A stretch of 64,000 bases of DNA, from assembly GCF_021347895.1 (NCBI RefSeq), contig NC_067116.1, forward strand, positions 40,071,677-40,135,676, in the 5' to 3' direction. Below the pieces are notes generated by a model. It saw only the letters and a program-made list of their open reading frames with translations, was not told the origin of the DNA and did not search any database. Of the stretch, positions 1 through 13,205 are shown in pieces. Source of the stretch: Acanthochromis polyacanthus (lineage: Eukaryota; Chordata; Actinopteri; Pomacentridae). The translations under genes were made by a program, and so were the position numbers. Each line of letters starts with the position of its first letter. Position 1 is the stretch's first letter.

Positions 1-2024
1 TCAATTGTTTTTAAGCTTTAAATCCAGTTTAACCCACATAGCCGGTGCCTAAAAATGACGCGTAAAGTTTGGAAACGTGTGGAACGGGGAGGAGAATATG
101 AAAGCTCACGCTAATCCAGACAGTGAATGAAGTCGATCCGTTCATGATCGTAATGGGTATAAAAACTTTTGTGTGTTAGTGTGGGCCAGAATAAAGAAAA
201 AAGGGAACAATTGGGGGCCATCGCTGTTTCTCCAGGAGGCCCCAGCTGCTTTCAGGAAGCCCATCAAGCAACAGATCAGCGCCAAAGATTGACCTCAGCT
301 GTTGTTGTTGTCTTTGGGAGTGTTGTTTCACGTGCATCTGATAGGACTGATATGCAGATTAGTAGTATTTGAGCACCACTGTTCTCCCTGTGCGCCTTTT
401 TTTTTTGGAGCATCTTTCGTAGAAGAATCCAAATTACTAGAGAGTAAACAGCTCATCTCCTGTTTACACCTCGCCCAGTGTCATTTGGTTTGCTGTGCCC
501 TCTGTAAGCTCATCCCATCCACATCCACTGGGACTGCTTTAGGTTTCCATTTTCATGCAAACTCACTGCACCCAATAAACCCCTCACTTTAATGCACAAA
601 GAGCTTTCCGCCCCCTTTTTAAAAATCTGCTCTGACAAACATCTCCAGCTCACAAAAAGCAGGCTTGTGTGTGCAGACTGTGAACTCAGCAGCCCAGGCC
701 GGCCAGCACAGAGACCTCCCGCTATTGTTTTGGGAGTGTGTGGACTGCATGACTCATGCACTGATGTATTTATCTGTCTCTGTGCCAGCCAGCCAGCAAC
801 AGCAGCAGCCAAAGCAGAGAGAAAAGGGAGTGAGAGACATGTTGTTGACCATAAGATGAGATGCAGTGCAGCAGCATGAGATGTGCATGTTGACATGTTT
901 CAGGAACAGACATCTTGCTGGTTTGCTTGTTACATTCCCCCTTTTACTCCTCCTCTCCTTCTCTTTCTTTCTCTGTCTTTTTTTTTGGGTGCCTTTCTTT
1001 TCATTTCTGCATCACATGTTTCTGTTCAAGCCCAAACACAACCCAGACATGGCCGAGCGCCACCGGCCCTCCAGGACCGACCATTGAGCCTGCTAACGCC
1101 GACTCTGAACCTTGATCTTCTTTTCTGGCGGTCCTTCTGTTTAGGGAGCAGCGTGGACTTTGCCATCACTGAGTTGTGTAAATGAAAGTGGGGACAAGTG
1201 AAAGTAATCTTGGCCGCCGTCGCCTTTTGTGTGTGCGAGGACTTGGCCGTAATAATGCAGTCGTGGTGTTTATATTTGGCCGGTGTCTCTCCTTCACCGT
1301 CTCTCTGCCTCTGTTTTCGTCTCCTTGTGTTGATGTCTCAGCAGATCTCAGCCTCTGCTTGCAGACTGTCTCTGAGCAGGAGTTTTGTATTTTCATTTCT
1401 CTCTGCTCCCTCAGTTTGTTTATGTGCTCTGCTCTTTGCAAGTGATTTACAACCAGACACGGCACATATGAGTCCGTGGATCCATTTAGTCCTGTGAGCC
1501 GATTTATATGTGGTTGTGCTCTTGTGGCACGGATTTGTAATCAAGCTTTTATAATTAGACAGACAGATATATCAACAGAGAAGAAAAACGATGCATATTC
1601 TACCACTTGGGTGTTTGTTCAAGAGACTTGACCCACTCTGGCTCTTATCTGCAGCTTTTCAGAAAGCTGTCCAGCTCTGACTTCACCCTCAGAGAAACGG
1701 GGACACGGTGAAAGAGATTGATAGGGAATAAAAGAGGGAGTAAAGAGAAGGAGGGAGGAAGGGAGGCCTGGCTGGCTGGCTGCAGTGGTGGGGGTTGGGG
1801 AGTTGGTCATTCTTGATGTTTTACTGCACTTCAGTCCTCCTTTTCCTAGTTCGTTTGAGTGGTTTGGTTGTTTTTTTTCATATTCTTCCTCCTGCTTTTC
1901 ACATATAGGTCATACCTGATTGTTAAACTGTTGAAATGACACTTGTGGAACACTTGTTACCTCTGCAGCCTGTTGCTTTTTTACAGGAAGCTGTCATGTA
2001 TTTTTAATCTCTTCTGTATTGCAG
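1..2024 (+). other. rgl1 upstream intron/5' region, no exon recognised
   Basis: This stretch precedes the first rgl1 exon that I can place, at 2025. It ends in a good acceptor (pyrimidine-rich tract, then tattgcag). That exon starts in an open phase inside the protein, so at least one coding exon must lie upstream. I found no reading frame here that resembles the RGL1 N-terminus. Short open frames (for example around 1050-1090 and 1198-1497) have no recognisable product. It is most likely intron. Confidence 0.55.
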
Positions 2025-5000
2025 AGCTCGGTGCAGGACTGGGGGGAGGAAGTCGAGGAAGGAGCCATCTACAACGTGACACTGAAGAGGGTTCAGATTC
2101 AACAGGCGGCCAACAAGGGAGCAAGATGGCTGGGGGTGAGTCTGCCCTCAAAACACAGAATCACAGCTGATGGAGCCACATCATGCTCAGAAAGCAGCAA
2201 ATGTATACAAAAACCCTGATGCTTTTCCCGCTTTTGCTCTATAAAATGTGAACCCCAGGATTTTACATGTGCAAATGGTTAATAAAAGCAGCCTAATTTG
2301 CTGTGTTTGGAGCTTTAAAAGCAGAAAACCTCATGTCTGTTGTCTGAAGCTGCTGTTTTTTTTTCCCCCACTCACAGCGCTGTGCTCCACCGGGGCTGTT
2401 ATTGTTTTAACATTTGAGCTGTAAATCTCCCAGCTTGGACAACACCTTTCTAGTCGCCTGCTGAAAACCAACAGTTTCGCAAAGAACCTGGACTGTTTAG
2501 CCAAAGCATGTGATTTCCTGACTTTCCCAGCTGCCAACAAAACTGCTGGTTCCCTCCGTACGGTGTTTAACGAAATGCTGGTGTGACAAAAAAAAAATAG
2601 AGGAGCATTAAAGGCTTTCCCTTGAGTTGTGCATTCTTTTTCACTGGATATGAGGCATTGCTGCTTCCTCCACTGGCCTGTTTATATCAACATAATAAGA
2701 TGTTGTACAGTGTGTTATTATGCCGCACAGAGGGGCCAATTAGGGGATTTATCCTTGTGAGTTTCTCAGGATTTTCCTTTGTAAGAAAAGTCGGGATCTT
2801 GCTGCGTTGTTAGCCTCTTTGTGCCTTCGTTGTTGACATGGGCGATGGGATCTGGCACATAATGAAGAAACAGATAACAGCCCAGAGGCCAGAAGACTTG
2901 TATTGATGTATTGACAATGGCTTAAGAGCTAATTAAAACAATCTGCATACTTTATACAGAGCTTTCTATTGAGTGGAGCAGAATGGAGAGAATTCCCCCA
3001 TTGAGATATCACTTTATTTACCGTAAACAAGTCAATTGTGAGCGAACAAAAGCAGTTGGAATCGGTGCAGCTGTGCATTGTTCAAGTGTGTGCAGCAGGA
3101 CTTGGCCTCGCGTTTTCTTGCGTTGTGAATGTGTGGATCACCTCGCAGAGATAAATAATGCTGTGTTATCTGAGGGGAGTGGTGGGAGAAGTCGGCCTTT
3201 GCTGCTGTCCTCCTCTCTGTCTGGAGGGACGGTGGAGGAGGGGCCTCGGCGTGATTAAAAGCAGATTGGAGCGTTTCCTGTTGTAGCGTGCTCGCTTCAC
3301 CAAAGCTCTCTCTCTCTCCCTCTCTTCTGAGTCTGTGCCACCTCTTCTGCTCTCTCCCACCTCTTCTGCTCTCTCCCAGCCTGTTTTGTAACCGCTCGCT
3401 TCTTTTTCCATGTAGACACAATAGTCGGACACATCTGGAGAAATCAGAATCAAATATAGGTCACGATTGTCTTTGCGGTTTCCTCCTTCCCTCCATCGTT
3501 GTTGCAAAGCTTTAAACCTACTTCTACTCACCTGAAGTGTTAAAGTTCACATTCTCTCACTGAATATAGAAGATGACAAGTTAAGCAATGTGAAGTGCCA
3601 TAATTTAGATATGCAATGCTTGCTTTTGAAGCCAAAAAAAAGCAAGTGAGATTGTAAAAACATGTTTGTGTTTAGGCGGAGGGCGATCGCCTGCCTCCCG
3701 GCCACACGGTGAGCCAGCTGGAAACCTGTAAAATCCGAAGCATCCGTGCCGGAACGCTGGAGCGTCTGGTGGAGACGTTATTGACAGCGTTCGGAGACAA
3801 CGACCTCACCTACACCTCCATCTTCCTCTCCACCTACAGAGCCTTCGCCAGCACACAGACTGTGCTGCAGCTACTGCTAGACAGGTGGGCTGGAATGAGG
3901 CGTTTGGAGGTTGATTCAGATACGAATGAGCTGAAATAATGTCTCGAATGTAAGACGTGATGGTTTTAACTCTGTTTTCTGCTGATTTTCTGTGGCAGAT
4001 ATGGATGTGTGGAAGAAAACGAACATAATGCAGACAGATGCCAAAGCTCTGAAACCAATGGAGCCATTAAAAAGTGAGTTTTATACGTGCATCACTATGG
4101 ATCCAACGATTAATTTGTACTATCTGTCCATGTGGTGAACTTTTTAAAGATAACACTTGAATAAAGTCCATCTATTATTGCCAGCTCTCTTAAACATCTC
4201 CCTGCTGTTTGTCTCCACAGTGCCTTGGCTTCGATCCTGCGTGCCTGGCTGGACCAGTGTCCCGAAGACTTCCAGGAGCCTCCAGACTACCCATGTCTCC
4301 ACAGGCTGATGGACTACCTGCGCAAAGCTCTCCCAGGTTCAGAGGCTCTCAGACGGGCGGAGGGTCTCCTGGAGCAGCTGCAGGGTCAAGCCAGCATGGA
4401 CGACACAGAGGGTACCTTTTTGATTTGAAACTCTTCTTCACGCATCTTTCAAATTTGATGACTCTGATGGAGTTAAATCAGTTTTGTTCGCTGGTCTGCA
4501 GCTGGTTTCCACGGCAACAGCTCTTTCTGCCTGGGGGAAGAGGAGGAAGTGGAGATTGAGGTGCAGGAGGACTTTCTGTCATTTGAAGCCGACCTTGTGG
4601 CTGAGCAGCTCACCTACATGGATGCGGTAAGTGAAGGAAAACGAGATAAAAACACACCATTGTGACGTTTCTGCAGATTCCTAACACCGTTTTTTTTTAA
4701 CTTTGTGCTCCAGCTGCTGTTCAAAAAAGTCGTACCCCACCACTGCCTGGGCTCCATCTGGTCTCAGAGGGACAAGAAGCACAACAAGCACAGCGCTCCC
4801 ACCATTCGCGCCACCATCACCCAGTTCAACGCTGTCGCCGCCTGCGTGGTCAGCACGGTGCTGAAACACCGACAGATCCGACCCCACGTCAGAGCGCGGG
4901 TCATCCAGCGCTGGATAGACATCGCTCAGGTCGGTGGAACATCCAGACTCGCACAGAAATTCATAAGATCTTTAAAAAAACTTGAACCAACTCATGATTG

Positions 5001-8000
5001 CCCTACGTTTCCCTTCTCACAGGAGTGTCGAATACGCAAAAACTTCTCATCCCTGCGAGCCATTGTGTCGGCGCTGCAGTCCAATCCTCTGTACCGGCTG
5101 AAGAGAGTTTGGGCCTGCGTGCACAAGTAAGCCTCCAATCTCTCAGCTATGCAGATAATCTCAGCTGGTTTCGATAGAAGAATCAGCCTTTTTTTTTTTT
5201 TGGGTGGAATTCGAGCAAATCTTGTTACGGTTTGTTTTGCACGTGTATTTTAGCTGCCATGTCCAATCCCATTAGCTGACATGACTCTGTTGCTTGTTGC
5301 AGAGACAGTATGCAGACGTTTGAGGAACTCTCGGACATTTTCTCCGACCACAACAACTACCTGACCAGCAGGGAGCTACTCATGAGGGTGAGTCCAAACT
5401 CTGCTGTCCATGAGCAAATTTAGATTACCGTCACAGTTGAAAGTGAGAAGCTGGTGGAGATCCTGAAAACATTCGTTCATTGGCTGGTTAGAATCTCGAG
5501 GACCGAAGCTATTTTTTGCGTTTGCCCTACAGGAAGGCACTTCAAAGTTTGCCAGTCTGGAGAGTTGTGCCAAGGAGCACCAGAAACGAACCCACAAGAG
5601 GCTGCAGCTGCAGAAGGAAATGGTGAGCCAAATACTGAGAGCTTTAATGCCAAACAAATGGATCTTTTTCAAAAAATAAGGAGCAACAGTGGAGCTTTAT
5701 AATTTTAAACAACACATTCCTCCCATGCAATGTACTGTAAAGCGAATCCCAGCCTCTCCAGGATGATGAAGCCACATGCTTAGCTTTGTTTACTCAGTGT
5801 GCCGTGCGCTGTACTTCACAAACCCGCCTTGCCATCTGTGAGGACCACAGTGTAAATAAATATCTGACTTTTACCATCACATCTCAGTGGATTCACTTAG
5901 TTGTTTCTCCACAGGGAGCGATGCAAGGAACGATACCCTACTTGGGGACTTTCCTCACTGACCTGACCATGCTGGACACGGCGCTGCCCGACTTGATCGA
6001 GGTAAAGAAAGAAGAAAATAAAGCACCTGCTGGTTTGTGTGTTTGCACTTGTGTGTTTCGATATTGGAGGGCTGCGAATTTGCACAGCTCCAGAGATCAG
6101 AGAGTTTTGTGTGTGTAACCGCTGTCAGAAAAACCGGGGCGTAAGTTTCCATGAGTGCGTGAGGAATTTTTGTCGGAGTGGTCCACCTAATGCTGTTTGT
6201 CTAAGCGGCCGCTGGTATGTGATGTCCTGAGTCTGACAGCCTGCTCTTTGTGTCCTACACAGGGTGGTCTGATCAACTTTGAGAAGAGACGCAGGGTGAG
6301 TGCAGCTTCAGTCCACCTCCTGTGACATGATTACAGCATTACAATCACGGTGCTTGAAGGTTAAACTCTGCTAACTTTTGTCTCTGCAGGAGTTTGAGGT
6401 GATCGCTCAGATCAAGCTGCTCCAGTCGGCCTGTAACAGCTACTGTCTGACTGCGGATCCGGCTTTCCTGCGCTGGTTTAAGAGCCAGACTCAGCTCAGC
6501 GAGGAAGAAAGGTACTTCACTCAGAATACCTTCTTTCTTGATTGCACCCGTTAGATAACGAGCAAATCAGAGCATGGTCTGCTGGATCTGTTGTTCGCAC
6601 ACAAACGCATAAGAGACGCTTCTTTCGCTCCTTTTCTCATCGCCTCTCCCTGCTGATCTTGTGTCATGTCTTTACTCCCTACTGGTCCATTGTATTTGTT
6701 GCTTTTTTCTCAGTTTCTCCCTCCTTCCCTTCTCTTCGTCTCACTGACTTTCTCCCTCACTGAGCTCTTAAAACCACGTCATCCAGGGATGTTTTGTGAT
6801 GCTCAAGGTTTACTACTGATGCTTTTTCTTGCAGCTACGCCTTGTCCTGTGAGATTGAAGGTCTCGGCGACGGCAGCCCAACTTTACAAAAACCTCGGAA
6901 AAGCATGGTGAAGAGACTCAGCCTGTGAGTACATCCCGAAAATGGGCCCCTAATAAAAGAGTTCCATTTGCAGGATGCAGTTTCTTCCCTTTTTGCATCG
7001 ATGATTCCAGGCACCAGAGTTGTGGAGCCTCTTTATTTCACTATCTAATAATCCGCTTCCTCTACTTTCCAGGCTGTTCCTTGGAACAGACAGTAATTCA
7101 GCCAGTTCTCCAGTCAGAGAGACGCCACGTTCGCCTCCTACTGGCAGCTCAGGGGAGAGCATGGACTCGGTCAGCGTGTCCTCCAGCGACTCCAGCAGCC
7201 CTTCAGACAGCGAAGGACTCGCAACCCCGACTCACAACTCCGACTCCCAGCAAAACAAGGTTGGCTACAGCCCAGTAAAAAAAAAAAAAAAAAAAAAAAA
7301 GGTTTGTGTAGAGAGCATGAGATAAAAATCTAATCCTTAAAACTAAGCTATACCTTACTGCAGTAGCTTTATAATGAATAATTAATGCAATGTTTGATAT
7401 TAAAAAATAAATCTACCATGAATTTAAGATGGTGCACAACTTAAACTTGTGTGTGTGTTTATGTTTTAAAATTTTGGCACAATTACATTGCAAATTAACT
7501 TCATTATTGTGATGATTTAGTGTTTATTGAGTTTAAGAATTTTTATTTTTAGATTTTAGTGTAAGGCAAGAAGTTTTGATACTGCACTAGTTATTAAAAT
7601 TAACATTTTGTGTGGAATTTAGAGAAAACCCTTGTATTATTGGTTACATTCAGCTGTTTAAAATCAACTTGTATGTTAAATTTATTCCAAACAACTTAAA
7701 AGTTGTAGATAGTACTTAAAACCCAAATTGGCACTGGGGGTTGAATACTTTTGGTTGCAGCTGTAAGTTGGCTTCTCAATGTGGAAACCATTTTACTGAT
7801 GAAGGTCTAAAATCACTACATTGCTTAGAAATGTGTTTTTGCAACTTACACAGTGTGGGGGAGTTTTTATTAAACTTTTGGAAACACTCGTCTCTCTCCT
7901 ACACACCTGCCTCATAAAATAGATGTGAAGAGTTCCTTTGCTGTAAAATACAATTAAATTACAGCAGTGGAATTAGCAAGTGTCCAAAAATCTAAACAAC

Positions 8001-9999
8001 ATAACTAATTTGCACATATTTACTCTAGTTATTGATCCTGAAAATCTAATTTCATGTATCGCCTCTACCTAATCTAAACCTTGTAGCTGCAAAATAGATC
8101 AGATTACCAGAGATTCAGTGCATTTGTGCATGAAAATGATTAAATAATAGTATATTTTTCTGATTGTTTTTGTCTGTGTGTCTCCTCAGCTATCAGAATC
8201 CTCTTCCTGTACTTCACTCCACTCCATGGACACCAGCTCATCGACAGCCAGCGTCTCCATGACTCCCGCCTCACCCCCCCTCCCCGGACCTCTCTGCACT
8301 CACAGACGCTCCGTCTCCCTCACTCCTCTGTCTCCCAGCTCGCCCAGTCAAACCCCGGCGTACAACATGCAGGCCCAGGACGCGTGCATCATACGAGTCA
8401 GCCTGGAGCAGGGCAACGGGAACCTGTACAAGAGCATACTGGTGAGTAAACACGTCGTATTCCTCAGTGAGGCGCTGCAGAGTTTCACGGAATTCATGTT
8501 GAGCTCTGTCTGACGTGATGTGTCTGTTTCCTTAAACAGCTGACCAATCAAGACAAGACGCCGGCTGTTATTTCTAGAGCCATGGCGAAGCATAACCTGG
8601 AGGTGGAGCCTGAGGAAGGCTACGAGTTGGTGCAGGTCATCTCTGAGGAAAGAGGTGAAAAATGCTCTTTCAGATTGATTTTTTTTTTTCCATGTAGAAT
8701 TCATGAATCATCTGAGATGATCATTTTCTGTGCATGCAGACCTTTCTTCTTACATTTCAGACAGTAGCCTGTAGCTAAATGTAGACTCTGATTCCAGTTA
8801 TGATGTTTTGTCACAGTAGAATTCCAGTCAGATTCACAGTAACAACAGCAAGCAGATGTTGGTGCAGCAGTCACTTTAAAAAAAATCTATAACACACAAT
8901 TTATGTATGTATTTAACTAACCTTGACTAGACTTGTTTAGGCATGAAAGTACAATGGAAGTCTTGCCATAAAAAACATAAAATCCCAAAAAACAAAGAGC
9001 CTATAATAAATCAGCTCAAATACAAGAAGTGTAAAAGCATTCATTTATGAAGGAAAAATATGTGTAGCTGTCCAAGTACACGTTAAAGTCCAAATTAGCT
9101 TTAATCGATCAAATATATTACAAAAACAATCACAAAAAAACATCACACTGGACTGAGTTGGATGATAGACCCAGTGTTAGAACCAACTTACAGCACCAGG
9201 ACCAACTTAACCAGCAACTATTGCGCAAAAGCACGGCTAGTTAAAAGAATATACTTGCGAAAATACTGTGCATAATGAAAAATACACGTATAAAAATTAA
9301 AAACAAGCATTAAGATGTATAAAACCTCCATAAAAATTCAATAAACCTTCAACAGGGCTTTTTCCCCTTTAGGCTAAAGGATGGATGATTCTAATGGATT
9401 CTGAGAAAAAAATGCACATACAAAAACTCAGAAATATACACCATTATTTAATCATTTTCATGCACAGTTGCACTGAGTCACTGATAATCTGATCTGTTTT
9501 GCAGCTACAAGGTGTGAATTAGGTGATGGAATTGTATTTTATAGAGAAATTTGCATCAAAAAACAGCAAAGTTGCTCAAGTTAAATAGGTCTTTTTTGGT
9601 AAATGTGGTGTTTACAGTGACTCGGTTCAAAAAGTGGTCAATGGCTAGAATAAATATGAAAAAGTCTTATTGAAGCTCTGAGAATCTACACAGACATATG
9701 TACCTACTTATATTAGTTTTACATCTTTTTTCAGACTTAAACTGCAGTGATCTTTGTATTTCTGTGTACAAGCACACCGCTGACAACCAGCTTTTTCTCC
9801 CTTTCTTTCAGAGCTGGTGATTCCAGACAACGCTAACGTCTTCTACGCCATGAACACCTCGGCTAACTTCGACTTCCTGCTGCGGGTGCGAGGCTCGGCG
9901 GGTCGGCCGGTGCAGCTGCGTAGCCGGTGTAGCTCCACACTCCCTCGCACCCAGCACCGCTCCAGCCTGTCGCTCAGACTCAGCAAAGTCACACTGTGA
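2025..9999 (+). CDS. rgl1: Ral guanine nucleotide dissociation stimulator-like 1 (5' partial, 17 exons)
   Basis: Ras effector that loads GTP onto RalA/RalB at membranes. Exons: 2025-2135, 3676-3884, 3999-4073, 4221-4411, 4502-4626, 4714-4929, 5023-5126, 5303-5387, 5533-5622, 5915-6001, 6263-6295, 6390-6511, 6835-6924, 7073-7259, 8190-8441, 8540-8654, 9812-9999. All introns are GT-AG and all phases join. The total is 2280 bases, 759 residues plus TGA. Counting from the first residue present, the REM domain is about 50-170, the Cdc25-type RasGEF domain about 230-482 ([45 protein letters not shown]), then a Ser-rich linker with KSMVKRLSL, and the Ras-binding RA domain from about 641 (CIIRVS, TSQDKTPAV-like, [13 protein letters not shown]). 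The C-terminus ends in SKVTL, like the SKITL of RGL1. The match to RGL1 is much closer than to RGL2, RGL3 or RALGDS (judged from memory). Exon 11 is only 33 bases. The donor of exon 14 is weak; see findings. Confidence 0.93.
7277..7300 (+). repeat. A24 homopolymer at the start of rgl1 intron 14
   Basis: Twenty-four consecutive A residues start 17 bases after the inferred end of rgl1 exon 14. This could be a retroposon tail or simple slippage. No SINE body is recognisable directly before it, because exon sequence lies there. Confidence 0.8.
8014..8158 (+). repeat. Dispersed repeat, copy 1 (rgl1 intron 14)
   Basis: The end of intron 14 holds a segment whose reverse complement recurs in intron 16 at about 9431-9658. 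Shared blocks include ACCTTGTAGCTGCAAAA, AGATCAGATTA and GTGCATGAAAATGATTAAAT. The family is not recognised. The two copies face each other across exon 15. Confidence 0.7.
9431..9658 (-). repeat. Dispersed repeat, copy 2, inverted (rgl1 intron 16)
   Basis: This is the inverted partner of the repeat at 8014-8158. It carries about 80 extra bases between its CATATTTATTCTAG block and its CACCTTGTAGCTGC block, so one copy has an insertion or the other a deletion. Confidence 0.65.
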
Positions 10000-10762
10000 C
10001 CCTGGACTGCAGTGAAGCAGCAGTCTGCCCTCACACCACTAACAGGTTCAACACAGGCCTGGATGGTGGACGGATGGATAGAAGAAAACGGCTCCAGATG
10101 ATTCCAGACGGATCAGAACGAGCTCTCGGACTCTGTTTGACTCTGAACTGTGCCATCCCTTCGCCCAGCCTTAACATGGAACATTAATGTGTAGTGCGAC
10201 TGCTGTGATTGACTTGTGATGCCTGTGACGGAGTGAAACAGCGACCCCAAGTGGCCTTCACTCTTTACAACAACAGAGTTTATTTGCACATGTTGTGGGA
10301 GCAGCCAAACTCCTGACCTCGACAGTATTCTGAACTTTTTGTCCTGTGATGTCTGTGTAGCTGAAGCTTTACTTTTCATGGCTGGCGGACTAGAAGGAGA
10401 AGCTGCCTTTCTTTGCCTTTATTAATGAACAAATGGACCTCCTAGCAGTATTCTGAATGATATTAACAAATTGACAGGAGCTGTGATGTCATTATTTCCC
10501 CCCGTCAGACGTCTTTTACCAGCTATGTCTTGCTAGTGCACAGTTTGCACAGTGTGTGTGTCCTGGGCCCCCTCTCATATTGTGAGCTGTGTGACGAATG
10601 CAGCATTGGCGTGCATTCTGATTGGTTCCAGTACTTGGTTTTATCAAGTCCTCGACAAATATAGAAATGGCCTTACCTGCCCTGTCTTTAGGGTGTACAG
10701 ATGCAATACGGGCTGCTTTCTGCTCCAGGAAGATGCTCCTTTAAACCTGGAAAAAATAAGAA

Positions 10763-10768
10763 AATAAA
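10763..10768 (+). terminator. Candidate polyadenylation signal, rgl1
   Basis: AATAAA about 760 bases after the rgl1 stop codon. It is the first canonical signal in the 3' flank. Confidence 0.45.
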
Positions 10769-11663
10769 ATTGTATAAGAAAAGAGAAGATGAGTGTATCT
10801 TACTGGAATGGAAAGCATCGTGTATCTCAGACTGATGCGTATTTGTACCTCTTTGCCCTTCATTATATGAACTATAGAGTTGCACTTGTCAGTTGGTAGC
10901 AGATGCCAATGGGATGTGAATATGGAAGAGGTTTACTCCCTCTTCACTAAATGCTATTTTTGTTTGTAATTGTTGCTTTTTATATGTTTTTTTTGTAACA
11001 CAATTCAGGCCAGAAATGACTGGATAGTGAGAGAGGAATTTTTAACATCAGTGTTAATTAATTCACAGTGTCATAAAAAGAGAGAGAGAGAGAGGGAGAA
11101 AAGCCAGTGCCAGATTTTACTGTGATACATTTCATTTCATTATACGCTCAAAAGCCAAGACACCTCTTCACGCTGTAAACTCCCATCTGTTTGGCTCATC
11201 TTCTCGTTTCCAAAAACCATCATAGCTTCACAGCAACGGACATTTTTACCAACAAACCTTCATATTTTCAGTATCTTCTTTCTGTTTCAGATCCTGCATG
11301 TTAGTAAAACCAGTTAATGCGCCTTGTTAATATTGCAGGACTGGGAGCAGTGGTTCACTTTAGCACTAATGCTAATGACCCTCTGGGCCCAATCATGTTT
11401 CTCCATGCAGCACCTCACTTTAAACTGTTCTCATACATCACTTCCTGTTCTCCACTGCCAAAGACTCTTACTCTACCTGAATGAATAAATTATTATCATT
11501 ATTATTATTGCATTTGCCTTCTGTGTTTTGATTTCCTGCAAACGTTTAGATTCTTAAAGAGCATCTACATGAACGTGCTGAACAAAGGAAAGCAGCTCTA
11601 TGTACGTTTGTCTTTTTACCCTTGATGGACAACGAGCTCGGCCCTGTTAGGACTGACATTGTC

Positions 11664-11669
11664 AATAAA
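11664..11669 (+). terminator. Candidate distal polyadenylation signal, rgl1
   Basis: AATAAA about 1.66 kb after the rgl1 stop codon. Another lies at 11484-11489. Which of the three is used cannot be told from sequence. Confidence 0.35.
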
Positions 11670-11699
11670 AGGACCCGAGCCTGTTCTGGATGGAGCCCA

Positions 11700-12380
11700 A
11701 GTTATTTTGCTGAGTGGAAGACATTTCTGCTGACTTGAATAGAGCAGCCATGACCTTCCTTTCCTGAAACTGGGTTTGGTGTGCTGGTCAAACGTTTTTT
11801 TCCGGGAATTCAAAGGAAAAACATGTCTTTGACATTCAGAGGATTTAATTCAGAAACTCAAAAAAAACAACAAAAAAAAACGACAACTTATTTTTATGAG
11901 CTTGTCAAACACAGGAGAATGCAAATGAGGTTCACTGTCACTTTGAGAGACAAAAGACATTCTTACGCTGTAGCAGGTGATGGGTAAGTATGAGTTGAAT
12001 TTGTGGATTTCTTAGATGTGCTTCATTATTTCGAACACTCACACAACCAGCGGGCAGAGAAACTAAACTGAATAGAAGTAAAAGAAACTAAAGGCCTTGT
12101 AGTTTCAATAAAACTCAAACAAGAAATCAAAGAGCCTACTGAAGATTGTTTCAAGCAATTATTGTAAGAGAGACAACACGAAATGAAACAAAAAGACCAG
12201 TCAAATTACATTTGTGCTTAGTTTACTTTTAAGTCTATCTTAGAGCGGACTGATTTGAGTCTTAGATTTTGGAAGAGAAGACATTTTGGCGAATCGTCAC
12301 TTTAGTACGGAGATTGAAAGGGCTATTTAAGAGTTGAGGTTTGCTTTTAGGATTCAGATTGGATTTAGATTAGAGCATTG
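11700..12380. other. Intergenic, nothing recognised
   Basis: AT-rich spacer after the presumed rgl1 3' end. No conserved frame, RNA gene or recognisable element was seen. Confidence 0.5.
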
Positions 12381-12390
12381 GCAGATCTTC

Positions 12391-12470
12391 CGTGGGGGCA
12401 CGGGGAAGTGGTCCCCCCTGTGATCTGATTGGCCACCCCGTGCCACTCCCCCCCCCCCACCCCCCACCCC
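12391..12470. repeat. C-rich tract with flanking imperfect inverted repeat
   Basis: Runs of 11, 6 and 4 C separated by single A residues (12448-12470) follow a block in which GGGGGCACGGGGAAGTGG is loosely mirrored by CCACCCCGTGCCAC. The minus strand is therefore G-run rich and could form a quadruplex. Confidence 0.6.
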
Positions 12471-13205
12471 AATATTTTCGTTGGAAATTTACATTACTGA
12501 TACTCCGATTTCCGACGCTCCTGAACGCATCTTCGTTGTCCGACTGCATCTGAATGCACCAATGACGTTAGTTTGATCTTCTGATTGTATTTGGTTTGGT
12601 TTGAAGAAGCTTTGAAGAAGTTTCCTGATGCCTGAGGAGAAGACGAGCAGCTTTGTACCTTTGCGGTAAGAAGACTATGGCCGTTTCTCAGTACGTAACT
12701 GTCCGTACCTGGTTCTCACGTACTCATGAAACATCATCATCGAGACTGCATCAGACTAGACTAGTGAGCATAGATATGAATCAGTAGATAGATATATATC
12801 TATAGCTGCAGCTACCAGTGGACAGGAGGGTTTTATTGGAGGAAGTCAGACACAGTCACACAGAGAAACATTAGAGCTCACACTGAAAGTGTTTTGGACA
12901 GGATTTATTTTCAAAGCTACATGTGTGACGGTAATAATCCGTGCCAGAGCAGCCCTCATTAGCACTTCCGCTAAATCGGCTAACTTCCGCTCACTCCAGG
13001 GATGCTGTTTTCGGTTCATAAATACAGAGAATATGGATTAATTTTTCATTTGGGCAGAACAAAGACAAGAACAAAAATATTCAGAGCGAGAGGAGCAGCT
13101 AGCTAACGCTTATTACAGTTTGATTTACATTTTCAAAGTCACATTTTTCAAATCATGTAATTTTTCCGTAGAATAAATCACGTCTTTTATTTTGTCAAAG
13201 AACCC

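Larger units (their letters stand above)
10000..11690 (+). other. rgl1: rgl1 3' untranslated region (inferred)
   Basis: This follows the rgl1 stop codon and holds no conserved reading frame. AATAAA signals lie at 10763-10768, 11484-11489 and 11664-11669, so alternative 3' ends are possible. A short (AG)n run lies at about 11079-11093. The extent is inferred from the signals only. Confidence 0.55.

Noticed and set aside
3032..3531. Overlapping minus-strand frames of 121-129 codons within an rgl1 intron
   Set aside because: The residues are strongly biased (Arg, Glu, Ser) because the plus strand is a CT-rich tract; no homology was recognised.
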